From: Corynebacterium uropygiale
GTDB lineage: Bacteria > Actinomycetota > Actinomycetes > Mycobacteriales > Mycobacteriaceae
Direction: 5' to 3'
Length of the DNA: 64,000 bases
NCBI RefSeq assembly: GCF_021568315.1
Contig: NZ_JAKGSI010000003.1
Coordinates: 310,001 to 374,000, forward strand
The notes beneath the pieces are model-generated. The model worked only from the letters and a program-made list of their open reading frames with translations, was not told the DNA's origin and did no database searches. Of this stretch, positions 9,025-18,577 are shown one piece after another; position 1 is the first letter of the stretch; each line of letters starts with the position of its first letter. Both the position numbers and the translations under genes were made by a program.

Positions 9025-10351
9025 CAGCGCCCCGTACGGGGTGCCGCTCGGCAGGGGATGCGGCGGGATCCTCGTCGTGCTCGATCCGGTGTTCGGGCTG
9101 GGCGTAGTGCTCGGGCTGGCCGCGGAGAAGCCAGAACAGAGAGGCGATCCACGCGAGGCCGAGCCAGACGAAGTCCGAAACAAGCACGGTGGGGAACCAG
9201 CCGAGGGCGACGGCGTCGATGCCGTCGCCAAACCACCACTTCGGGGGATTGGTCAGCACGCAGAGCAGCCACACGACGGTGACCACCGCGAGGGGGATGT
9301 GATGAGAGCGGTGGCGCACGATGTGGTGCGCGGATACCGGCAGGATGAGGGTGAGCCACACCCAGTGGTGCGACCAGCTGATCGGGGAGATGAGAAGCAT
9401 CACCACGGCGTTGACCTGCCACGCATCGGTGTTCCAGCCGCGGTGGATGAGCTTGTGCATGAGGATAGCCCCGGCCGCGATCGTCAAGATCACCAGCACA
9501 ATCCAGATGATGTTGAGCACCAGGTTGCCGCTATCCGACTCCAGCACCGCCTTGCTGGGGAACCAGCGCATGACCATGGCCTTGAGAGAGCTGTTGGAGG
9601 TGTAGCTGGGGTCGACGCCCACGTCGCCGCTCGCGCCCATCCCGAAGAGCACCTCGATGTACTCGCGGGTGACGCTGAAGCGCAGCACCGTCGCGAGGAG
9701 GGTTGCGATGGCCCCGGAGCACACCGCGGTGACAATCGGCTTCCACTCCTTCCTCAACAGGAAGTAGAGGAGCATGGCCAGCGGGGAGATCTTGATCGCC
9801 GCGGCCACACCGATGAGCCAGCCCTGGGGGAGCCAGCGACGGCGCGGTACGAGGTCAAGCACCACGAGGCCCATGATGATGACGTTGATCTGCCCGAAGG
9901 AATCGTTGAGCCAGACCGGTTCCATGAGGAGCCCGAGCGTCCAGAACGCGCCGCCCAGGGCCAGCTGCGTCGAGAGCCGGTGGTGCGGGGTAATTGCCCG
10001 CGCCGCGAAGTAGCAGCAGAAGGCAAGGATGATTGAGGAGACCACCGCGATGACGTTGCCGGCGGCGTCAGCACCCATCCCGAAGAGCAGCAGTGGAGTG
10101 AGGAAGAGCGCGCCGAAGGGCGGATAGATGAAGGGAAGATGGAGGTTCCCCACGTGCATGAGCTGCGTGTACAGCGGGGTGCCGTGGAGGAAGGCGCGGG
10201 CGCCCTCCTGGTACACGGCGGCGTCGACGGGGAAGTCAGAGATCCTGGTGTGCCGGTAGGTCAATGACATTCCCACGAGGAAACAAAGTACTCCCAGGAG
10301 GCGAATCATGCGCTCCTGGGAGTTGATGGTGTCGGGGTCCTGGCTGATCAC
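9017..10351 (-). CDS. GT87-family polyprenyl-phosphate-dependent mannosyltransferase-like membrane protein
   Basis: 444 residues, about ten to twelve membrane helices. The extracytoplasmic loop after helix 1 has FPVDAAVYQEGARAFLHGTPLY with the Asp expected for GT-C catalysis in DUF2029/GT87 proteins. NDSFGQINVIIMGLVVLDL is another hallmark block. In Corynebacteriales, GT87 enzymes use decaprenyl-phosphomannose to build lipomannan, lipoarabinomannan or PIM mannose side chains; the exact linkage cannot be read from the sequence. Start: GTG at 10351. A -10-like TAATGT on the minus strand (10359-10364) ends 7 nt before it and overlaps the ilvD stop codon, supporting a leaderless transcript and this start over the internal Met near residue 15. 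Convergent overlap of 8 nt with the DoxX gene. Confidence 0.82.
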   Translation of the reverse strand: MISQDPDTINSQERMIRLLGVLCFLVGMSLTYRHTRISDFPVDAAVYQEGARAFLHGTPLYTQLMHVGNLHLPFIYPPFGALFLTPLLLFGMGADAAGNVIAVVSSIILAFCCYFAARAITPHHRLSTQLALGGAFWTLGLLMEPVWLNDSFGQINVIIMGLVVLDLVPRRRWLPQGWLIGVAAAIKISPLAMLLYFLLRKEWKPIVTAVCSGAIATLLATVLRFSVTREYIEVLFGMGASGDVGVDPSYTSNSSLKAMVMRWFPSKAVLESDSGNLVLNIIWIVLVILTIAAGAILMHKLIHRGWNTDAWQVNAVVMLLISPISWSHHWVWLTLILPVSAHHIVRHRSHHIPLAVVTVVWLLCVLTNPPKWWFGDGIDAVALGWFPTVLVSDFVWLGLAWIASLFWLLRGQPEHYAQPEHRIEHDEDPAASPAERHPVRGAAS

Positions 10352-10361
10352 GTGCCTTACA

Positions 10362-12212
10362 TTAGACCATGCCCTCGACCTGCCGCACAGCGCCCTTGTC
10401 CGCGCTCGTCGCCATGGCTGCGTAGGCGCGGAGGGCCCGCGTCACGGTGCGCTCGCGGCCGACGGGGGTCCACGGCGCCTCCCGGCGGTTCATCTCCTCC
10501 CGACGGCGGGCGAGCTCCTCCTCGGGAACGTTGAGCTGGAGCAGGCGGCGGTGGACGTCGATGGTGATGAGATCACCATTCTCGATGAGGCCGATGGCCC
10601 CACCGTGGGCAGCCTCCGGGGAAATGTGGCCCACCGAGATACCGGAGGAACCGCCGGAGAAGCGGCCATCGGTGATGAGCGCGCAGGAGCGGCCCAGCCC
10701 GGCCCCCTTGAGGAAGGCGGTGGGGTGGAGCATCTCCTGCATACCCGGCCCGCCCGAGGGGCCCTCATAGCGGACCACCAGTACCTCGCCGGGCTGGATC
10801 TCCTTGTTGAGAATGCAGGCGACAGCCTGCTCCTGGCTCTCGACGACGCGGGCCGGCCCCTCGAAGTGCCAGAGCTCCTCGTCGATGCCGGCGGACTTGA
10901 TGACGGCGCCGTCTTCGGCGAGATTGCCGCGGAGAACGACAAGTCCGCCATCTGCGGTGTAGGCGTGCTCGACGTCGTGGATGCAGCCCGAGACCGCGTC
11001 GGTGTCCGGCGAATCCCAGCGGTTCGACTGAGAGAAGGCCTCGGTGGTGCGCACCCCACCCGGGGCCGCGGAGAAGAGCTCGACGGCCTCCTCGGAGGGG
11101 GAGCCGCCGCGGATGTCCCAGGCCTGGAGCCAGCTCTTGAGGTCGGAGGAGTGGACAGTGTGGACGTTCTCGTTGAGCTTCCCGGCGCGGTGGAGCTCCC
11201 CGAGGATGGCCGGGATGCCGCCGGCTCGGTGGACGTCCTCCATGTGGTAGGCGGAGTTGGGGGACACCTTAGCCAGGCAGGGCACGCGGGTGGAGAGCTC
11301 ATCGATGTCGGCGAGCGTGAAGTCCACCCCGCCCTCCTGCGCGGCCGCGAGGATGTGGAGGACGGTATTCGTCGAGCCACCCATGGCCATGTCCAGCGAC
11401 ATGGCGTTTTCAAAGGCCTCCTTGGTGGCGATCTGCCGGGGGAGGACGGACTCATCGCCCTGGCCGTAGTAGCGCTCGCAGAGGGCCACGACGGTGCGGC
11501 CGGCTTCTTCGAAGAGGGCGCGGCGCGCGGTGTGGGTGGCCAGCGTCGAGCCGTTGCCCGGGAGGGAGAGGCCGAGCGCCTCGGTGAGGCAGTTCATGGA
11601 GTTGGCCGTGAACATGCCGGAGCAGGAGCCGCAGGTCGGGCAGGCGGAGTTCTCGATGGTCCGCAGGTCAGTGTCGGAGACTGCGTCGTTGGCGGAGGCG
11701 GAGATCGTCGTGATGAGGTCGGTGGGCGCGTGGGCCACGCCGTCCACCACCACGGCCTTGCCGGCCTCCATCGGGCCGCCGGAGACGAAGACCGCCGGGA
11801 TGTTGAGCCGCATCGCAGCGTTGAGCATGCCGGGGGTGATCTTGTCGCAGTTGGAGATGCACACCATGGCGTCCGCGGTGTGGGCGTTGACCATGTATTC
11901 CACGGAGTCGGAGATGATCTCGCGGCTGGGCAGGGAGTAGAGCATGCCCCCGTGACCCATGGCGATGCCGTCGTCGACGGCGATGGTGTTGAACTCCTTG
12001 GGCACGCCGCCGGCCTCGCGCACGGCCTGGGCGACGATCTCGCCGACGTTCTTCAAGTGGACGTGCCCGGGCACGAACTGGGTGTACGAGTTCACGATCG
12101 CCACGATGGGCTTGCCGAAATCGTCTTCTTCGGTGCCGGTGGCGCGCCAGAGGGCGCGGGCGCCGGCGGCATTACGTCCCTGGGTGGTGACGGCTGAGCG
12201 GAGGGGGATCAT
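10362..12212 (-). CDS. ilvD: Dihydroxy-acid dehydratase
   Basis: 616 residues. IlvD dehydrates 2,3-dihydroxy-isovalerate and -methylvalerate to the 2-oxo acids, the third step of Val/Ile/Leu/pantothenate synthesis. Fe-S ligand cysteines are visible in [12 protein letters not shown] (about residue 118-127) and [17 protein letters not shown] (about 191), with the C-terminal [20 protein letters not shown] substrate/Mg block. This is the [4Fe-4S]-type long form. The ATG at 12212 has GAGGAG upstream (12225-12230). It lies on the strand opposite ilvBNC and about 2.6 kb away, as in C. glutamicum, so it is not part of the attenuator-controlled operon. Only 10 nt separate its stop from the GT87 start. 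Confidence 0.97.
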   Translation of the reverse strand: MIPLRSAVTTQGRNAAGARALWRATGTEEDDFGKPIVAIVNSYTQFVPGHVHLKNVGEIVAQAVREAGGVPKEFNTIAVDDGIAMGHGGMLYSLPSREIISDSVEYMVNAHTADAMVCISNCDKITPGMLNAAMRLNIPAVFVSGGPMEAGKAVVVDGVAHAPTDLITTISASANDAVSDTDLRTIENSACPTCGSCSGMFTANSMNCLTEALGLSLPGNGSTLATHTARRALFEEAGRTVVALCERYYGQGDESVLPRQIATKEAFENAMSLDMAMGGSTNTVLHILAAAQEGGVDFTLADIDELSTRVPCLAKVSPNSAYHMEDVHRAGGIPAILGELHRAGKLNENVHTVHSSDLKSWLQAWDIRGGSPSEEAVELFSAAPGGVRTTEAFSQSNRWDSPDTDAVSGCIHDVEHAYTADGGLVVLRGNLAEDGAVIKSAGIDEELWHFEGPARVVESQEQAVACILNKEIQPGEVLVVRYEGPSGGPGMQEMLHPTAFLKGAGLGRSCALITDGRFSGGSSGISVGHISPEAAHGGAIGLIENGDLITIDVHRRLLQLNVPEEELARRREEMNRREAPWTPVGRERTVTRALRAYAAMATSADKGAVRQVEGMV

Positions 12213-12275
12213 GGGCGAGGACTCCTCTGGGCTGGCTGAGCTGGTGCTAGGGAGACAGGTGCCGGGGCAGCTGCG

Positions 12276-12830
12276 TTAAGCATTCGGGTTGGTGGTGCGG
12301 TCGCGACCGCGGGTGCGGGCGCGCTCCTGGCGCTGGTGCTCCGCGTATTCCTCGCGGGTCATGAGCACCTCGTGGCCGTCGCGGTGAACGACGCGTACCT
12401 TCTCATCCACGGCCTCTCGGCCCATGGTGAGGGCGTCGGGGATCCGGCCCCGGGAGGCCTCCTGGAGGCGGGGGAGATCGTTGAAACTCACGACGGGCAG
12501 GGTGTGTTTGTCACCGTCGGTGGTGTGGAGGAGAGCAGTGGACTTCTCGAAGGACACACCGCTCACCACGTCCCACGCGAAGGAGCGCGAGCCGGAGAAG
12601 GCCCGCTGAACGGTGATGCCCGCGTCATTCACCGTGGTCGAGGTGCGCAGCGCCCACCAGCAAAAAAGAGCAACACCGACGAGGAAGAGGACCATCAAGA
12701 TCCAGCACCAGGGTGTGGGGGCTGAACCGGTAGCCAGAATGCCAATGACCGCCATGATGACCGCCGCGAGAAGATGGGTGCGCTCGGGGCGGAAGGTGAC
12801 CTCGGACTGTGATGCCGGTGTGGAACTCAT
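12276..12830 (-). CDS. Small PH-domain membrane protein
   Basis: 184 residues from the ATG at 12830; a longer open frame upstream is an overlap artefact within mscCG. Two adjacent hydrophobic segments at about residues 19-60 are followed by a bacterial PH-like domain (STTVNDAGITVQRAFSGSRSFAWDVVSGVSF, broken by the usual W-x-D-V element). A charged tail ends RGRDRTTNPNA. TACGAT on the minus strand (12837-12842) ends 6 nt before the start, suggesting a leaderless message. The same small PH-like gene sits between ilvD and the mechanosensitive channel gene in C. glutamicum. Function unknown; a link to the channel is only positional. Confidence 0.75.
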   Translation of the reverse strand: MSSTPASQSEVTFRPERTHLLAAVIMAVIGILATGSAPTPWCWILMVLFLVGVALFCWWALRTSTTVNDAGITVQRAFSGSRSFAWDVVSGVSFEKSTALLHTTDGDKHTLPVVSFNDLPRLQEASRGRIPDALTMGREAVDEKVRVVHRDGHEVLMTREEYAEHQRQERARTRGRDRTTNPNA

Positions 12831-12843
12831 GTCGTTATCGTAT

Positions 12844-14412
12844 CTAGCCTGTGATCTGGTGCCTATTTGGGGTGGGCTCCCCCGCGGTGCCCGACTGGCC
12901 CCGGGCGTTCGTGTGATAGCCGCCGCCCTCGCTGGGCTCCGGGGTACTCCCCGGCTGGGTGGGCGCGGGGGTGTTGCTCGGTTGCTCCCCGGTGGTGGGG
13001 GCTGTGTTCCCGGGGGAGGGCTCGACGCTCGACTCGGTGGAGTAGGTCTGCCCCGGGGCCTCGGTCTCTGCGGTGGTGGTGGGCTCCTCCTCATAGGTGG
13101 GGCTGGGGAGCGGCTGGGGGGCCGGGGTGCTCACCGGGGGCTGGTAGCTCGGCGGGGCGAGGATGCCGTCGTTCGAGCCCTCCCCGGTCTGGAGGCTCAG
13201 CGCCTTGAGGAGCAGAAGGATGAGCATCCCGATGGCCAGCAAGGACGTGGAGGGGCGCACCCAGCCGTGGAGGGTGAGCCAGGCGCGCGGCCCGTGGGTC
13301 GGGGCGTGGCGCCGGCCGGCGGCCGCATCCTTCTCCTCGGTATCGGCCCCGGCGGAATCTCCGTCCTGCGCGTCCGGGGTGAGGGCCGGCAGGATGCTCG
13401 TCTCCTGGGCGGCGGGGTCCATCCTCAGCTGCTCGGTGGGCGGGAGGTCGGGCTGCTGCGCTGTGGCGGGCGCGGGCTCCTCCTCGGGCGCCGGGGTGAG
13501 GAGGGCGGCGTCTGTCTGGAGGCGCCCGGATGTCGTCGTCGCGGAGCCGTACTCCGCCCAGAACTCGTCGAGAATGCTGCGGCGGATGGCGCGCTCCACC
13601 ATCCAGTGGTTGCCGGCCGTGGCCTGAACCATGAAGCGCATGGTCATGAGCCAGGGCATGCCGACGGTGGTGGGCGGCTCGATCTTCACGGCGGGCTGGC
13701 TCACGAGCTCGCCCAGGAGCTCCTTCTTCACCTCGGGGCGGTCGAGGGCGCGCTGGGCGGCGCGCTCGGAGCGTTCGATAGCTTCATCGACGCTCGAGGA
13801 GCCGAGCAACGGCACGGGGATATTCACCACGGCCCGGGACCAGTGGTTGGAGGCATTGATGCACACGCGGGCGGTGGAGTTGGGGATGAGGACCGTCTCC
13901 TCCGCGAGGGTGCGGATCTGGGTGGCACGCATGGTCACCTGGATGACAGTTCCCTCTGCCTCGATGCCATTGCCCTCGAAGCGCACCCAGTCACCCACGC
14001 CGAACTGCTTCTCCGTGAGGATGAAGAAGCCGGCGAGGAAGTCCGCGATGATCGACTGGGCACCAAGACCAATGGCCGCCGAGGCCACCGTCGCGGGAAT
14101 GGCCGCGCCCGTGAGGGAGAAGCCCAACGTCTTGAGGAGGAAGACGAAGAGCAAGAAATAGAGGATGAGCTGCCCGATATAGACGGCGACGCCAGCGATG
14201 GCGAGCTGCGTCTTGTCATCGGCGCTGTCCGCCGCGGAGGTGGAGGGGCGGTTTTCGATGCGGCGCTGGATCCAGAAGAGGGCGAATCGGCCCAGGCGGG
14301 GGACCAGCAGCATGAGCGCGATGAGCAACGCGAGGTTGATGCCTGTGCTGACTATCCAGTTCCAGGCGCGAAGAAGGATGAACTGAATAGGGATGAACTC
14401 GCCGATGGACAT
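12844..14412 (-). CDS. mscCG: MscCG-type mechanosensitive channel (YggB/NCgl1221 homologue)
   Basis: 522 residues from the second Met (ATG at 14412). A -10-like TAGGCT (14419-14424, minus) lies 6 nt before it and directly abuts the alternative ATG at 14418. Residues 1-285 form an MscS core: three N-terminal helices, pore helix GAAIPATVASAAIGLGAQSI, then the beta domain with FFILTEKQFGVGDWVRFEGN. A Corynebacterium-specific extension follows: an acidic linker (about 300-375), a fourth membrane segment (STSLLAIGMLILLLLKALSL, about 393-412) and a Pro/Thr/Ser-rich outer tail. In C. glutamicum this channel is the main glutamate efflux route on osmotic or penicillin/biotin stress. Gene order around ilvD and ilvB supports orthology. 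Confidence 0.92.
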   Translation of the reverse strand: MSIGEFIPIQFILLRAWNWIVSTGINLALLIALMLLVPRLGRFALFWIQRRIENRPSTSAADSADDKTQLAIAGVAVYIGQLILYFLLFVFLLKTLGFSLTGAAIPATVASAAIGLGAQSIIADFLAGFFILTEKQFGVGDWVRFEGNGIEAEGTVIQVTMRATQIRTLAEETVLIPNSTARVCINASNHWSRAVVNIPVPLLGSSSVDEAIERSERAAQRALDRPEVKKELLGELVSQPAVKIEPPTTVGMPWLMTMRFMVQATAGNHWMVERAIRRSILDEFWAEYGSATTTSGRLQTDAALLTPAPEEEPAPATAQQPDLPPTEQLRMDPAAQETSILPALTPDAQDGDSAGADTEEKDAAAGRRHAPTHGPRAWLTLHGWVRPSTSLLAIGMLILLLLKALSLQTGEGSNDGILAPPSYQPPVSTPAPQPLPSPTYEEEPTTTAETEAPGQTYSTESSVEPSPGNTAPTTGEQPSNTPAPTQPGSTPEPSEGGGYHTNARGQSGTAGEPTPNRHQITG

Positions 14413-14589
14413 GTGCATAGCCTAGCGCCGCCGTTCACTCCTTTTCAGGGGATAAGCGAATGCTCTGCCTTCCATAGCGGGCATTCATCTCGGTCCTAGG
14501 GCCGGGCGCGTGGCAGGCGTGCGGCGGCCGCGCGGGAAGGGAGGCAGGGCAGGGAAATAACCTGAACGGGGGTATGGATCAGCGTGATG

Positions 14590-14617
14590 TTGGATATTCC
14601 GAGGCCCTGTGTATGAT
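14590..14617 (+). promoter_or_regulatory. Promoter of the ilvBN(C) leader
   Basis: -35 TTGGAT (14590-14595), 16-nt spacer, -10 TATGAT (14612-14617). The -10 ends 7 nt before the leader-peptide ATG at 14625, so transcription should start at or next to that ATG. Confidence 0.75.
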
Positions 14618-14624
14618 GTCAGTC

Positions 14625-14672
14625 ATGACAATTATTCGACTCGTACGACTTATCTCGCGGCGCGTGCCGTAG
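14625..14672 (+). CDS. ilvB leader peptide (attenuator peptide), 15 residues
   Basis: ATG at 14625, TAG at 14670-14672; product MTIIRLVRLISRRVP. Seven of fifteen residues are Ile, Leu or Val (two adjacent ATT codons, CTC, GTA, CTT, ATC, GTG). C. glutamicum encodes a 15-residue leader of nearly the same pattern (as I recall, MTIIRLVVVTARRLP) that controls ilvBNC by ribosome stalling when charged branched-chain tRNAs are scarce. There is no Shine-Dalgarno; with the -10 hexamer 7 nt upstream the peptide is probably translated from the very 5' end of the transcript. It is too short for usual gene finders. Confidence 0.9.
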   Translation: MTIIRLVRLISRRVP

Positions 14673-14692
14673 CGACCTAATTCGTCGAGTCG
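14637..14692 (+). promoter_or_regulatory. Leader hairpin upstream of the ilv attenuator
   Basis: CGACTCG inside the leader peptide (14637-14643) is complementary to CGAGTCG (14686-14692) just before the terminator. This gives a 1:2 type pairing that a stalled ribosome would block. Confidence 0.5.
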
Positions 14693-14698
14693 TCTGGT

Positions 14699-14745
14699 AA
14701 GCGCCCTCAACGCACACACCCCGTGCATTGCAGGGCGCTTTGTCA
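14699..14745 (+). terminator. ilvB attenuator (rho-independent terminator)
   Basis: AAGCGCCCT (14699-14707) pairs with AGGGCGCTT (14732-14740), followed by TGTCATT. It lies between the leader peptide and ilvB, the position expected of a transcription attenuator. Confidence 0.85.
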
Positions 14746-14811
14746 TTAGCGGACCACCCCACACCGCCTCACCACCACCCATTGCCCCCACGTCCAAGGA
14801 GAAGAACACCC

Positions 14812-16704
14812 GTGAACGCGGCAGCCACGCAGCAGCCATCCCCGGCCACGCTCGCCTCACGTGATCGCGCGTCTGGTCGACAACCAGAGCGCATGACCGG
14901 TGCCGAGGCCATCGTGCGCTCCCTCGAAGAGCTCGGCGCGGAGACCGTCTTCGGTCTCCCGGGAGGCGCCGTCCTCCCGCTCTACGATCCGCTTTTCTCA
15001 TCCACCCGCGTGCGCCACGTTCTCGTGCGCCACGAGCAGGGTGCCGGCCACGCCGCCACTGGCTACGCCCAGGCCACCGGCAAGGTGGGCGTGTGTATCG
15101 CGACGTCCGGCCCGGGCGCGACGAACCTTGTCACTCCGCTCGCGGATGCCATGCTTGACTCCGTTCCGGTCGTGGCCATCACGGGCCAGGTGGGCAGCAG
15201 TCTGCTCGGCACGGATGCCTTCCAGGAGGCCGACATCCGCGGCATCACGATGCCGGTGACCAAGCACAACTTCATGGTCACCCGCGCGGAGGACATCCCG
15301 CAGTCGATTGCCGAGGCCTTCCACCTCGCGAACTCCGGCCGCCCGGGCCCGGTCCTCGTCGACATCCCCAAGGACGTCCAAAACAGCGAGTTTGATTTCT
15401 CCTGGCCTCCCGTCGTCGATATGCCTGGTTATAAGCCGACGACGGTCCCGCACAACCGTCAGATCGCCCAGGCCGTCGATCTGATCTCCGCCTCGGAGCG
15501 CCCCTGCCTCTACGTTGGCGGCGGCATCATCAAGGCGAATGCGGCGAAGGAGCTCCTCGCTTTCGCGGAGCTCACCCAGATCCCGGTGGTCACCACCCTC
15601 ATGGCCCTCGGATCGTTCCCCGACTCCCACCCCCTGAACATGGGGATGCCGGGGATGCACGGAACCGTCCCCGCGGTGGGTGCGATGCAGCAGTCGGACC
15701 TGCTCATTGCCATTGGTACGCGCTTTGATGATCGCGTGACGGGCGACGTCGAGAGCTTCGCCCCGGAGGCCAAGATCATCCATGCGGACATTGACCCCGC
15801 GGAGATCGGCAAGATCAAGCCCGTCGATGTGCCCATCGTCGGCGATGCCCGCGAGGTCCTTCGCGCCCTCCACGAGCTGTTCACCCGGAAGAAGATTGAG
15901 CTCCCCGACACCACACAGTGGCGAGCCACCCTCGACCGACTGAAGGAGCGCTTCCCCCGCGGATACGAGAAGCCCGCTGACGGCCAGCTTGCGCCGCAAT
16001 TTGTCCTCGAATCCCTCTCCGCGGAGGTGGGGGCCGACGCGATCTACTGTGCGGGGGTTGGTCAGCACCAGATGTGGGCCGCGCAGTTCATTGACTTCGA
16101 GAACCCCCGCACCTGGCTGAACTCCGGGGGCCTTGGCACGATGGGCTACTCGGTGCCCGCCGCGCTGGGAGCCAAGGCCGGCCGGCCGGACAAGGAGGTC
16201 TGGGCCATTGATGGCGATGGCTGCTTCCAGATGACCAACCAGGAATTGGTCACGGCGGCCGTCGAGGGCTTCCCGATCAAGATCGCCATTATTAATAACG
16301 GAAACCTCGGCATGGTGCGCCAGTGGCAGACGCTCTTCTACGAGGGCCGCTACTCGCACACAAAGCTGCGGGACCGTGGGCAGTACCTGCCCGATTTCGT
16401 TACCCTCGCGGAGTCGCTGGGCTGCGTGGCGCTCCGGGTGACGAAGGAAGAGGAGGTGCTCCCGGCCATCCGCCAGGCGCGGGAGATCAATGACCGCCCG
16501 GTGGTCATCGACTTCATCGTCGGCGAGGACGCGCAGGTCTGGCCCATGGTTGCTGCTGGGCAGTCGAATTCGGATATCCAGTACGCCCTGGGGCTGCGCC
16601 CCTTCTTCGATGACCCGGATTCTGCTGCGGAATCCCCCGCAGCCCTGGATGAGGCGTTGGACCCCAGCGCTGAGCACGACGCGACGGAGAGCGAGGAACA
16701 CTAA
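14812..16704 (+). CDS. ilvB: Acetohydroxyacid synthase large subunit
   Basis: 630 residues from the GTG at 14812 (AAGGAG 10 nt upstream at 14796-14801; the longer frame from 14728 would start inside the attenuator). AHAS condenses two pyruvates, or pyruvate with 2-oxobutyrate, using ThDP and FAD. Seen: ThDP-activating Glu in [18 protein letters not shown]-region segments, and the ThDP/Mg motif [12 protein letters not shown]...[11 protein letters not shown] near residues 474-510. An N-terminal 25-residue variable stretch and an acidic C-terminal tail flank the core, as in corynebacteria. First gene after the attenuator; ilvN follows after 2 nt. Confidence 0.97.
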   Translation: MNAAATQQPSPATLASRDRASGRQPERMTGAEAIVRSLEELGAETVFGLPGGAVLPLYDPLFSSTRVRHVLVRHEQGAGHAATGYAQATGKVGVCIATSGPGATNLVTPLADAMLDSVPVVAITGQVGSSLLGTDAFQEADIRGITMPVTKHNFMVTRAEDIPQSIAEAFHLANSGRPGPVLVDIPKDVQNSEFDFSWPPVVDMPGYKPTTVPHNRQIAQAVDLISASERPCLYVGGGIIKANAAKELLAFAELTQIPVVTTLMALGSFPDSHPLNMGMPGMHGTVPAVGAMQQSDLLIAIGTRFDDRVTGDVESFAPEAKIIHADIDPAEIGKIKPVDVPIVGDAREVLRALHELFTRKKIELPDTTQWRATLDRLKERFPRGYEKPADGQLAPQFVLESLSAEVGADAIYCAGVGQHQMWAAQFIDFENPRTWLNSGGLGTMGYSVPAALGAKAGRPDKEVWAIDGDGCFQMTNQELVTAAVEGFPIKIAIINNGNLGMVRQWQTLFYEGRYSHTKLRDRGQYLPDFVTLAESLGCVALRVTKEEEVLPAIRQAREINDRPVVIDFIVGEDAQVWPMVAAGQSNSDIQYALGLRPFFDDPDSAAESPAALDEALDPSAEHDATESEEH

Positions 16705-16706
16705 CG

Positions 16707-17255
16707 ATGTCGAGCGATCACAGCGAGAACACAGTCCGACGGCACATCCTGTCCGTTCTGGTCCAGGACGTGGAGGGCATCACGGCGCGCATCGCGGCCC
16801 TGTTCACCCGGCGTGGGTACACGATCATCTCCATCGTGTCCGCGAAGACGGAGAATCCCGGCATCGCCCGCTTCACCGTGGTGGTCGACGCGAGCGACGT
16901 CGTCATCGAGCAGATCACCAAGCAGCTCAACAAGCTCATCAACGTGCTGAAGGTCGTCCGCCTGGAGGATGACTCGATGGTGGCCCGCGCGCTCATGCTG
17001 GTGAAGGTCTCCGCGAATAACCACAACCGGCCGCAGATCGTCGACGCGGCAAACATCTTCCGGGCTCGCGTCGTCGACGTCTCACCGGACTCGGTGGTCA
17101 TCGAGGCGACGGGCTCGCACCAGAAGCTGCGCGCCCTCCTTGACGTGCTGCAGCCCTTCGGGATCCGCGAGCTCATCCGTTCGGGGCAGATTGCCCTCAA
17201 CCGCGGCCCGAAGATCATGGCGCCCAACGTCCGGGAGCTGCCGCAGCAGCGCTGA
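16707..17255 (+). CDS. ilvN: Acetohydroxyacid synthase regulatory (small) subunit
   Basis: 182 residues. The N-terminal ACT domain (about 11-85) contains LSVLVQDVEGITARIAALF and the GYTIISIVSAKTENPGIARF block, where valine binds at the subunit interface. A C-terminal ACT-like domain includes FRARVVDVSPDSVVIEATG and ends with FGIRELIRSGQIALNRG. IlvN activates IlvB and confers feedback inhibition by valine, isoleucine and leucine. It starts 2 nt after the ilvB stop, so the two are co-transcribed and probably translationally coupled. The tail after ALNRG is about ten residues longer than I recall for C. glutamicum. Confidence 0.96.
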   Translation: MSSDHSENTVRRHILSVLVQDVEGITARIAALFTRRGYTIISIVSAKTENPGIARFTVVVDASDVVIEQITKQLNKLINVLKVVRLEDDSMVARALMLVKVSANNHNRPQIVDAANIFRARVVDVSPDSVVIEATGSHQKLRALLDVLQPFGIRELIRSGQIALNRGPKIMAPNVRELPQQR

Positions 17256-17347
17256 TACCCCCGGGGAGGGTCTCATAAGGTGGGACGCTCCCCGGCTGCA
17301 TATCCGCAGTTCACCTGCGATAATGACGTCAAACTCCCGCCATGATC

Positions 17348-17376
17348 TGACAGCCTGTCTCATGGTGTGGTACAAC
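17348..17376 (+). promoter_or_regulatory. Candidate ilvC promoter
   Basis: TGACAG (17348-17353), 17-nt spacer, TACAAC (17371-17376). It lies in the 166-nt gap before ilvC. C. glutamicum ilvC is known to have its own strong promoter in addition to read-through from ilvBN. Confidence 0.5.
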
Positions 17377-17379
17377 TAG

Positions 17380-18438
<1,059 letters not shown>

Positions 18439-18577
18439 GACTCACGGCGCGGGAACACACCCGCGCTGAGCTGCCCGAGCGGTGGGCAGCACCCCGCACC
18501 CCGCCAGCCCCGCCCTGGGCTCGGCGGGGTATATGCTGCCGTGGAGGAGCGGGGGAGAGCCGCGTATTGTCATCCCT

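Noticed and set aside
10308..12197. 629-codon open frame on the plus strand opposite ilvD
   Set aside because: It is the antisense shadow of a high-G+C gene: composition is Gly/Val/Asp/Ala/His-rich, there is no family motif, and ilvD on the other strand is complete.
14728..14811. Longer IlvB from an ATG/TTG inside the attenuator
   Set aside because: It would place the start in the terminator stem. The GTG at 14812 has AAGGAG at 10 nt and gives the normal length.
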